Below, piece after piece: positions 1-7,351 of a DNA stretch of 13,835 nt. Within the stretch, counting starts at the first letter, position 1, and each line of letters starts with the position of its first letter. The stretch is from NCBI GenBank assembly GCA_964557575.1, contig CAZLBC010000113.1:1-13835 (forward strand), read 5' to 3'. A program made the translations under genes and the position numbers. The stretch comes from CAZLBC01 sp964557575 (GTDB taxonomy: Bacteria; Planctomycetota; Phycisphaerae; SM23-33). Under the pieces are notes generated by a model. The model saw nothing but the letters and a program-made list of their open reading frames with translations, ran no database searches and was not told the origin of the DNA.

Positions 1-1085
<1,085 letters not shown>

Positions 1086-1144
1086 GGCCTTTAAAACTCC
1101 TTATAAGCTTTCGATTGCTGATTATCGGGAAAACAATGATCTGA

Positions 1145-2041
1145 TTACTTCGCGTATGCCTTCCACATGTTCTCTATCAGCGCCAGGTCCGGCTCGCCGT
1201 CGAATGCGACGAAGCGATACCGGGAGACGTAGGGTTTGCCGGGATCGATACGGAACGCGCCGGCCACCATGGGGGCGAAGCAGAAGTACGGCATTTTGGG
1301 ATGCAGGCGCACCGGCTGCGGATGGCGGAAGTTCTTTGGGTGGCTCATGGCGACAATGCCGCAGGGTTCGCCCTCCGCCCGGCCGCGCATCACGACCCAG
1401 TTCGGGCGCGAGTGGTTGCCTTCGACGCGCTTCTTGCCTTCGCTGGTGATCATCACGTCGTCGCCTCGCCAGTCGATCTTGCCGCGGACGCACATGCCGC
1501 CGTAGTGATACTTCGCGAGCCTGAAGGACCTGTTGCCGACGGTGGTCTGGGTCGAGGTGAGATCGAAGACATTGCAATCGGCCGCGCCGGCGCCGGGGAC
1601 GAGTCGGATCTCCCAGGTCTCCTTCAAGACCGGCGCGGGTTTTTTCGCGGTGAGGTTGATGTGTTGCAACTTCACGACGATGGTGCTCGCATCCGCCGTG
1701 ACGGTCTCAACGTGTTCGATGCGGCCCTGTTTTTTGTGGCTGTTCCAGAAGTCCACCTTTTTGCCGTCGATCACCGCACTGGTCCAAGCGAACATCAGCG
1801 CGTGCTGGTGCAGATGGCCGGCGGGGAATGGGTCGGTGACGATGCGCCCCTTCGGCGTCAGCACGGGGTGGATGAATCCGCTGCGCCCGTACCACGGCGC
1901 GTCTTTCCCGGGCGACGGGACGAAGCCGGCATTGTAGGTCAGGATCTGTCGATCGCCGACGCTGAGGACGAGCCCGGGCTGTTCTTCGGCGCGAGTGACT
2001 GAAGGAAGCGCGAGGGCTAAGAGGAGAACTATGCGTTTCAT
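1145..2041 (-). CDS. DUF6807 (PmoA-like) family exported protein
   Basis: This is a 298-residue protein of the DUF6807 family (Pfam PF14100, labelled PmoA; this is not the particulate methane monooxygenase subunit). The biochemical role is not established, but members are common in PVC and Bacteroidota sugar loci beside Gfo/Idh/MocA oxidoreductases. The start is set at 2041, because AAGGA at 2054-2050 lies 8 nt upstream and MKRIVLLLALALPSVTRA is then a normal Sec signal peptide; an in-frame ATG at 2068 would add nine polar residues and spoil it. The family signature is visible early in the mature protein: FIHPVLTPKG, then VTDPFP, a His-rich HLHQH, FAW, and DFWN. It is the first gene of a minus-strand pair with the sulfatase and is transcribed divergently from the GH38 operon. 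The ATTGT/ACAAT operator cluster lies 24-46 bp upstream of its start codon. Confidence 0.88.
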   Translation of the reverse strand: MKRIVLLLALALPSVTRAEEQPGLVLSVGDRQILTYNAGFVPSPGKDAPWYGRSGFIHPVLTPKGRIVTDPFPAGHLHQHALMFAWTSAVIDGKKVDFWNSHKKQGRIEHVETVTADASTIVVKLQHINLTAKKPAPVLKETWEIRLVPGAGAADCNVFDLTSTQTTVGNRSFRLAKYHYGGMCVRGKIDWRGDDVMITSEGKKRVEGNHSRPNWVVMRGRAEGEPCGIVAMSHPKNFRHPQPVRLHPKMPYFCFAPMVAGAFRIDPGKPYVSRYRFVAFDGEPDLALIENMWKAYAK

Positions 2042-2064
2042 TCCGGGTGTCCTTCTTATTCTGT

Positions 2065-2087
2065 ACAATTATTGTCAATACAATTGT
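2065..2087. promoter_or_regulatory. Candidate operator: four interlocked ATTGT/ACAAT half-sites
   Basis: ACAAT occurs at 2065-2069 and 2080-2084, and its complement ATTGT at 2071-2075 and 2083-2087. They pair as ACAAT-T-ATTGT (2065-2075), ATTGT-N4-ACAAT (2071-2084) and the perfect palindrome ACAATTGT (2080-2087). The central core, TTGT-N4-ACAA, has the same geometry as operators of AraR-type GntR regulators, and such a regulator is encoded at 6253-7350. The cluster lies just downstream of a minus-strand TATAAT, where bound protein would block transcription of DUF6807. Binding is inferred, not shown. Confidence 0.5.
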
Positions 2088-2091
2088 GTTT

Positions 2092-2097
2092 ATTATA
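2092..2097 (-). promoter_or_regulatory. Candidate -10 box for the DUF6807-sulfatase unit
   Basis: The minus strand reads a perfect TATAAT at 2097-2092, giving a predicted start of transcription near 2085 and a leader of about 45 nt to the ATG at 2041. No good -35 box is seen 16-18 bp upstream (AACAGA at 17 bp). The predicted start falls inside the ATTGT/ACAAT cluster. A small inverted repeat TGTC-T-GACA (2098-2106) lies directly beside it. Confidence 0.4.
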
Positions 2098-2118
2098 TGT
2101 CTGACAAAATAAATTCTG

Positions 2119-2146
2119 TTGACACCGAGTAAAGTATACATATATG
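2119..2146 (+). promoter_or_regulatory. Candidate sigma-70 promoter for the plus-strand operon
   Basis: A perfect TTGACA -35 box at 2119-2124 is followed after 16 bp by TATATG at 2141-2146 as a moderate -10 box. The -10 region overlaps the palindrome CATATATG (2139-2146), itself flanked by TATA and GTATA, so it could also be an operator. Transcription from here would give a leader of about 210 nt before the HAD start codon. Confidence 0.4.
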
Positions 2147-2205
2147 GTATAAAAAATAAAGAGTCGAAACCGAATAATAAAAAAATAGCGCGGTCGTTGT
2201 TACGT

Positions 2206-2252
2206 GCCCTCTTGCAGGGCATGTCGTCTGCCGGAAGGAAACCCGACATGCC
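2206..2252 (+). promoter_or_regulatory. Two overlapping, mutually exclusive leader hairpins
   Basis: GCCCT (2206-2210) pairs with AGGGC (2216-2220) around a 5-nt loop. GGCATGTCG (2218-2226) pairs perfectly with CGACATGCC (2244-2252) around a 17-nt loop. Bases 2218-2220 are needed by both stems, so only one can form at a time. There is no U-run after either stem, so a simple intrinsic terminator is unlikely. No known riboswitch class is recognised. Confidence 0.35.
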
Positions 2253-2262
2253 GATTATAATC
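2253..2262 (+). promoter_or_regulatory. Palindrome GATTATAATC containing a TATAAT
   Basis: A perfect 10-bp palindrome directly follows the long leader hairpin and contains TATAAT at 2256-2261. It could be a second, shorter-leader -10 box for the operon, but no -35 box is visible 16-18 bp upstream. It is an isolated AT patch in GC-rich sequence. Confidence 0.25.
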
Positions 2263-2366
2263 GATGCCCGCCGTCGGGACACGCCGGGATTCACGATGCG
2301 CACGATACCCGCGTCGCGGCCCCACGGCACGGCGAAGACCGTACGAAAGGCAACGTAGAGATTCAG

Positions 2367-3365
2367 ATGACGGCCCGAGACGAAATACGCATACCCAATC
2401 TCGGCAGGTTCGCCGGCAGCGACAGCGGTTTAGTTCCGTGTGAACGCTCCTCCGACGGCGCATTTCGCGTCGGCGAGTCGGGCGTGGAATCGATAACCGC
2501 GACCGCTGACGGAAAGGTCGAGTTCATCGCGTTCGGTGACCACACGCTTGCCCGCGTGAATTCCGCGATGGGATACCCGGCGTACTACCCCGTGCACCCC
2601 GTGAAGATGGAGAAACCGGTACAGGCGGTCCTGATGGACCTCGACGGCACGAGCGTCCGCAGCGAGGCGTTCTGGATACGGATCATCCGGATGTCCACGG
2701 CCAGCCTGCTCGGCGACGCGACGTTCGAACTGGAAGAGGCGGACATCCCCTTCGTCTCGGGACACAGCGTTTCGGAACATCTGCAGCACTGCATACGGAA
2801 GTACTGTCCCGACAAGACCGTGGAGGAGGCCCGGGAGTATTATTTCGAGCACACGCGCCGCGAGATGAGCGAGATCATGGCGGGCCGCGGCCGGCACGAC
2901 GCCTTCGTCCCGTCCCCGGGCCTGAAGGAATTCCTTCTCGCGCTGAAGGAACGCGGCGTGAAGATCGGCCTGGTCACCTCCGGCCTGTACGAAAAGGCCT
3001 GGCCCGAGATCCTCTCGGCATTCCGTACGCTGGACATGGGCGATCCCGCGGCATTCTACGACGCCATTATCACGGCCGGTTTCCCCATGCAGAAGGGGCA
3101 GGGGGCCGGGACCCTCGGCGAACTGTCCCCGAAGCCCCATCCGTGGCTCTACGCGGAAGTGGCGCGGGTCGGACTCGGCGTGGGGTTCGAAGACCGCCGT
3201 CACGTCGTGGGCATAGAGGACAGCGGCGCGGGCGTCTGCGCCATACGGCTCGCGGGGTTTTCGGTCATAGGATTCGGCGGCGGAAACATAGACGGGAGCG
3301 GCACCCGGGCGTTATGCGACCACTGTTGTGATACGTTTGAAGAGATACTGGAGGTCATCGGCTGA
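2367..3365 (+). CDS. HAD-superfamily hydrolase (phosphatase or phosphoglucomutase-like) with an N-terminal extension
   Basis: This 332-residue cytoplasmic protein is of the haloacid dehalogenase superfamily, acting on a phosphorylated small molecule, probably a sugar phosphate. All four motifs are present: motif I D91-L-D93-G-T (nucleophile D91), motif II T204 (GLVTSG), motif III K256 (PKPHPW) and motif IV E284-D285 (GIEDS). The region about 100-185 between motifs I and II is a helical cap, as in beta-phosphoglucomutase-like enzymes. Residues 1-83 precede the HAD fold and match nothing I recognise. The ATG at 2367 lacks a clear ribosome binding site; later ATG codons at residues 68 and 81 are possible starts. 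Its TGA abuts the ATG of the GH38 gene with no gap (TGAATG), which suggests translational coupling and a shared pathway. The exact substrate cannot be read from sequence. Confidence 0.85.
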   Translation: MTARDEIRIPNLGRFAGSDSGLVPCERSSDGAFRVGESGVESITATADGKVEFIAFGDHTLARVNSAMGYPAYYPVHPVKMEKPVQAVLMDLDGTSVRSEAFWIRIIRMSTASLLGDATFELEEADIPFVSGHSVSEHLQHCIRKYCPDKTVEEAREYYFEHTRREMSEIMAGRGRHDAFVPSPGLKEFLLALKERGVKIGLVTSGLYEKAWPEILSAFRTLDMGDPAAFYDAIITAGFPMQKGQGAGTLGELSPKPHPWLYAEVARVGLGVGFEDRRHVVGIEDSGAGVCAIRLAGFSVIGFGGGNIDGSGTRALCDHCCDTFEEILEVIG

Positions 3366-6239
3366 ATGAGCGGGAAGATGAAAGACGGTGAACAAAAAGC
3401 GCAGTGCCACTGGGTATCGAATACGCACTGGGACCGGGAGTGGCGGTATTCGATGCAGCGCGTACGCTACATGCTCGTCGCGTACCTCGATATGCTGTTC
3501 GATATTTTCGAGAAGGAGCCGGCATACCGGTCGTTTCACCTGGATTCGCAGACGGTGCCGATCCGGGACTACCTCGAGATACGACCCGAGATGGAAGCGA
3601 CCGTGCGCAGGTATGTCAAACAGAAGCGGCTGTTCATCGGCCCCTGGTTCTGCCTGCCGGACGAGTTTTGCGTCGGCGGCGAGTCGCTTATCCGCAACCT
3701 TCTGCTGGGCCACCGGATCGCACGCGAGTACGGCCCCGTCAGCAAGACGGGCTACTCCCCGTTCGGGTGGGGACAGATCTCGCAGATGCCCCAGATCTAC
3801 CGGGGATTCGGCATAGAGATGTCGGCGTTCTACCGGGGGGTAAACACCATCGCGGCGCCGCGGTCGGAGTTCCTCTGGGAAGGGCCCGACGGGACGAACA
3901 TCGTCGGATCCCGCCTGGCAAAGCGGCCGCGCTACAATGCCTGGTACGTTATTACGAGGCCCCTGCTGTGGAACGTCGCGGACGAAAACGGCCGCGACGT
4001 CGCCTGGAGCGACGGGCACGGCCCGTTTCGGTTTATAGACACCGAATACGCCGATCTCGACTGCCGCTACGTGCACCCGAAGTACGCCTATCACCGGCAC
4101 CAGGTCGCGGCGCGCGCTGCGCAGGCATTCGACGAGCAGGACGGCGACTGGACCACGCCGCACCGGTTCTGGTCGAACGGGCACGATTCGTCGTGTCCCG
4201 ACATCCGCGAGGCGAGGATGATCAGGGATTGCCGGGAGGCCATCAAGGACAAGGCGGATGTATTCCACAGCACCGTTGCCGCATTCCAGGAGGGCGTGTT
4301 GAAGAGTGTCGACCCCGGGAAGCTCAACCGGATCAATGGCGAGATGCGCTACTTCTACACGGAGGGCAGCACCGCACCCCTGTTCGGCTGGATATCGTCC
4401 GCCCGCATGGACATCAAGCAGGACAACTTCAGGACCGAGCGGGCGCTGACGACGTACGCCGAGCCGCTTTCGGTCTTCGGCGCGATGCTGGGCGCGCCGT
4501 ATCCGCGGGGATTCGTGGATGCGGCCTACGACCGGCTGTTGCAGAACCACGGACACGACAGCATCGGCGGGTGCAGCAGGGATATCGTTCACGACGACAT
4601 GTTGTTCAGGTCCCGGCAGGTCCGCGAGATCAGCAGCTGCCTGATCGAGACGGCGATGATGAACATCGCCGGTTCGATCGACCTGTCGGACCGGGAACCG
4701 TCCGACGTGGCCCTGGTCGTCTACAATCCCGCGCCGTTCAAGCGATCCGAAGTGATGACGGCGGTCATCGAAACGCCGTGCGAATGGAAAAGCCCCGCAT
4801 TCGATATCGTTGACGCCGAGGGAAAGAGGGTCGCGACGCAGCAACTGGCGGGAAAAGACACGCAGCACACGGTGGTTCAGTGTCCCACGGACTGTGCCAA
4901 TATACTCTCCGGCACGCGCCATACCGTTGCGGCGAAGTTCGATGATGTGCCGGGCATGGGATACCGGACATGTTTCCTGAAACAGATCAAAACGCCGCGC
5001 GCGGAAACCGGGTCGCTGCTCAAGAGCAGGCGCGTGATGGAAAACGAGTATCTGTCGGTGCGCGTCAATCCAAACGGGACGCTGGACATCACCGACAGGC
5101 GAACGAAGCGCGTCATGAAGGGCCAGGGCTACTTCAGGGACAGCAGCGCGATCGGCAACCCCTGGGAGCGCGCCCGGGTCGAACGGGAACAGACGTTCGA
5201 CACGAAAAAGGAAAAGGCCGCAATCAGCGTCAAGACAAGCGGCCCCCTCGAGACCAGCTTCGAGGTCGTGCTGAACTGGAAGCTGCCCGCCGGCCGCTCG
5301 AAGGACGAGAAGCGGCGCGCGGCGCGAATGGTCCCGTGCCGCATCGTCAATACCGTCACGCTCCGGAAGGGCGAACCCTGGGTCGCGATCGAAACCACGG
5401 TGGAGAACCGCTCGGAGGACCACTACCTGCAGGTGTCGTTCCCCACGGGGATCGAGACCGAAACGGTCCACGCCCGGACCCCGTTTGACGTCGTCGAGCG
5501 GAACATACAACTGCCGGACCGGCGGCTCTACGCGGAACGTCTCCAGACCGAACAGCCGATGGATTCGTTCGTGGATATCTTCGACGGCAGTCACGGCGTC
5601 GCGTTCCTCAATGAAGGCATGAAGGCCTACGAGGCACACGACGACCGGCCGCGCACCGTGAGCCTGACGCTCCTGAGAAGCTTTCCGTTGCGTATCTGCA
5701 TCACGCAGGGGAAGATGACCGATTACAGCCACCTGGACAAGGGTTCCCAGTGCCTGGGCACACACACGTTCCGGTATGCCGTCATGCCGCATCGCGGCGA
5801 CTGGCTCACCGCGGGTATCTGGAAGGCCGCGGAACGATTTACGGCGGGATTCAGGGCGGTGCAGGTCGGCCCCACCGCTCACGGCACGGAGAAGCTGGAG
5901 AAATCCTTCCTTGAGCTGAAGAAGGACGGGCTTCATGTCAGCGGAATCAAGCGCAGCGAGGACGGGAAGGGTTGGATCGTCCGCCTGTTCAATCCCGCTG
6001 ACAGGACGGTCCGCGACGCCGTGCGACTCAACGGCGGGCGCAGCGGGCCGAAACCCGCATCGCCGGTCCGGCGGCGCAGGAACGACGAATCGCTTCCCGG
6101 GAAAAAGGGGCGCGCTTGGAAGAAGGTGCAGGTAACGAACCTCGAAGAGATACCCGAGCGAACAGTGAAGATCGGCAAAAACGGCTGGGTGAGTATCCGC
6201 GCCGGCCGCAGGAAGATCGTGACGCTCAAGTTCGAATGA
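3366..6239 (+). CDS. Glycoside hydrolase family 38 (alpha-mannosidase-like), divergent active site
   Basis: This is a 957-residue protein of the GH38 retaining alpha-mannosidase family, zinc-dependent enzymes that release mannose. The length fits bacterial members. There is no signal peptide, so it is probably cytoplasmic. The N-terminal catalytic domain shows H21 and D23 (NTHWDREW, two zinc ligands), the DSQT and GPWFCLPDEF blocks, N271-G-H-D274, and N394-H-G-H397-D (third zinc-ligand histidine). From about residue 455 the C-terminal beta-rich GH38 domains follow, with typical YNPAPF and NEYLSVRVNPNGTLDI segments. The segment 129-142 (GYSPFGWGQISQMP) lies where the catalytic aspartate normally sits (PD-x-FG-x-x-x-QMP) but has no aspartate. 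GGAGG at 3350-3354 lies 11 nt before the ATG. The gene directly follows HAD and precedes the regulator by 13 bp. Family membership is firm; mannosidase activity is less sure. Confidence 0.9.
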   Translation: MSGKMKDGEQKAQCHWVSNTHWDREWRYSMQRVRYMLVAYLDMLFDIFEKEPAYRSFHLDSQTVPIRDYLEIRPEMEATVRRYVKQKRLFIGPWFCLPDEFCVGGESLIRNLLLGHRIAREYGPVSKTGYSPFGWGQISQMPQIYRGFGIEMSAFYRGVNTIAAPRSEFLWEGPDGTNIVGSRLAKRPRYNAWYVITRPLLWNVADENGRDVAWSDGHGPFRFIDTEYADLDCRYVHPKYAYHRHQVAARAAQAFDEQDGDWTTPHRFWSNGHDSSCPDIREARMIRDCREAIKDKADVFHSTVAAFQEGVLKSVDPGKLNRINGEMRYFYTEGSTAPLFGWISSARMDIKQDNFRTERALTTYAEPLSVFGAMLGAPYPRGFVDAAYDRLLQNHGHDSIGGCSRDIVHDDMLFRSRQVREISSCLIETAMMNIAGSIDLSDREPSDVALVVYNPAPFKRSEVMTAVIETPCEWKSPAFDIVDAEGKRVATQQLAGKDTQHTVVQCPTDCANILSGTRHTVAAKFDDVPGMGYRTCFLKQIKTPRAETGSLLKSRRVMENEYLSVRVNPNGTLDITDRRTKRVMKGQGYFRDSSAIGNPWERARVEREQTFDTKKEKAAISVKTSGPLETSFEVVLNWKLPAGRSKDEKRRAARMVPCRIVNTVTLRKGEPWVAIETTVENRSEDHYLQVSFPTGIETETVHARTPFDVVERNIQLPDRRLYAERLQTEQPMDSFVDIFDGSHGVAFLNEGMKAYEAHDDRPRTVSLTLLRSFPLRICITQGKMTDYSHLDKGSQCLGTHTFRYAVMPHRGDWLTAGIWKAAERFTAGFRAVQVGPTAHGTEKLEKSFLELKKDGLHVSGIKRSEDGKGWIVRLFNPADRTVRDAVRLNGGRSGPKPASPVRRRRNDESLPGKKGRAWKKVQVTNLEEIPERTVKIGKNGWVSIRAGRRKIVTLKFE

Positions 6240-6252
6240 AAAGGAATACTGA

Positions 6253-7350
6253 TTGAAACAGCGACGGGCGAGCAAGTACATCAATATCGCCGGAATGCTC
6301 GAAGAGCGGGTGCAGCGCGGGGACTACAAGTTGCGGCGGCTGCCCAGCGAGAACGAACTGGCCGAGGAGACCGGCGTCAGCCGCATGACAGCCCGCAAGG
6401 CCATGGTTCACCTGATAGAGAAGGGCATCCTGGTGCGCCGCGCGTACGGCCGCCTCGAACTTGCCGGCGAGCAGGACGGTAGGCGCATCGGGCACCAGTT
6501 CGCTTTCCTCATGCCACCGGTGATTTCGGTGGATGTCCAGGCATGGCAGTGGGCCGTCGAAGAGGTGGCGGCCGGGGAGGGCGGCATCCTGCGCCCCGTG
6601 GTCTTCACGGACTGGAACGACGTGTTTGTCGCCGACGCCCTGAACGGGTTCGACGGCGTCTTCCTGATGCAGACGGGCGTATCCATTCCGCCCGATGCCG
6701 TCGAGATGCTCGGGCGGAGCGAGTGCCCGGTGGTATCGCTGGACCTGGACCTTTCCGCGCACGGCATCCCGTCGATATACCTCTACCCGGAAAAGGCCGT
6801 ATGGAAGTTGCTTGACCACGTCAGGAAACAGGGGCACCGCCGTATAGCCTGTTTCAACACCGCCGTGATGAACACCGTGTTCCGGCGCCGCTTCGACTAC
6901 TGGCAGGCCTGGAAGAAGAAACGCGGCTGCGCGGGCGCACTGTACAACATGCCCGGGACCGACAGCGCCATTGACTACGCTGCCCTGCAGGCCAGGGAAG
7001 CGTTCGGCCGCCTGCTCGACGAAAAAGAGTTTGCGGACACCGCCGTCCTCTGCACGAACGTGTGGACCGCGCTGGGCGTCGCGAAGGCCATGGAACAGCG
7101 GGGACTGCAGGTAGGGAAGGCTATTTCCGTGTGCACCATCAACGACGAAGTGCTGGGGCCGTGGTTCAAGCCGAGCCTGACGGCGCTTCAAATGCCGGAC
7201 ATTGAAGCCATGCTGACACGGTGCGTCAAGTGGATGATGTCGGGCGGCAGGAACTGGCGGGGGGCGAAACTTATGACCCCGAAAGACGTGCCGCTGTACG
7301 AGGGCGACTCGACCGGCCCGGTTACGGGGAACCGAAAGGAGAAACAGTAA
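6253..7350 (+). CDS. GntR/LacI-fusion transcriptional regulator (AraR subfamily type)
   Basis: This 365-residue one-component regulator combines a GntR winged helix-turn-helix (about residues 8-70, with LPSENELAEETGVSRMTARK as the recognition segment) with a periplasmic-binding-protein-like sugar domain (about 80-345) of the LacI/GalR type, the arrangement seen in B. subtilis AraR. Such proteins usually repress sugar genes until a sugar ligand binds. The start is TTG at 6253, supported by AAGGA at 6241-6245 with 7-nt spacing; a TTG start would keep expression low. It lies 13 bp after GH38, and its TAA is one base before the next ATG, so it is embedded in the operon it probably controls. The candidate operator is the ATTGT/ACAAT cluster at 2065-2087. 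The ligand is unknown; a mannoside or related sugar is inferred from the neighbours. Confidence 0.9.
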   Translation: MKQRRASKYINIAGMLEERVQRGDYKLRRLPSENELAEETGVSRMTARKAMVHLIEKGILVRRAYGRLELAGEQDGRRIGHQFAFLMPPVISVDVQAWQWAVEEVAAGEGGILRPVVFTDWNDVFVADALNGFDGVFLMQTGVSIPPDAVEMLGRSECPVVSLDLDLSAHGIPSIYLYPEKAVWKLLDHVRKQGHRRIACFNTAVMNTVFRRRFDYWQAWKKKRGCAGALYNMPGTDSAIDYAALQAREAFGRLLDEKEFADTAVLCTNVWTALGVAKAMEQRGLQVGKAISVCTINDEVLGPWFKPSLTALQMPDIEAMLTRCVKWMMSGGRNWRGAKLMTPKDVPLYEGDSTGPVTGNRKEKQ

Positions 7351-7351
7351 C

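Larger units (their letters stand above)
2042..2366. promoter_or_regulatory. Divergent control region between the DUF6807 and HAD-GH38 transcription units
   Basis: This 325-bp gap has no credible gene. Roughly 2056-2195 is strikingly AT-rich compared with the coding DNA on either side and is packed with short inverted repeats. Roughly 2196-2366 is GC-rich and forms the leader of the plus-strand operon, with two overlapping hairpins. An open frame of about 79 codons (2119-2358) starts with TTG, has no recognisable domain and is taken as chance. From about 2263 to 2366 I see no site beyond a weak approach to the HAD start codon. Confidence 0.75.

Noticed and set aside
1086..1144. A separate promoter or terminator between DUF6807 and the left sulfatase
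   Set aside because: The 59-bp gap shows only a ribosome binding site; no hairpin with a T-run and no paired -35/-10 boxes.
1301..2002. A 233-codon plus-strand frame over the DUF6807 gene
   Set aside because: Antisense to a recognisable family member with signal peptide and ribosome binding site; no domain visible.
2119..2358. A possible 79-residue leader peptide upstream of the HAD gene
   Set aside because: It starts at a TTG inside the TTGACA box, has no ribosome binding site, and its composition shifts from AT-rich to GC-rich along with the DNA, as expected of chance.
3312..6284. A 990-codon open frame on the minus strand covering the whole GH38 gene
   Set aside because: It is a shadow of high-GC codon use in the GH38 gene. 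The translation is rich in Arg, Val, Asp and Pro with no recognisable domain, whereas the plus strand has clear GH38 motifs throughout. Similar long antisense frames over the regulator (6226-7593), the oxidoreductase (7322-8707) and the beta-helix gene (10700-12328) were rejected for the same reason.
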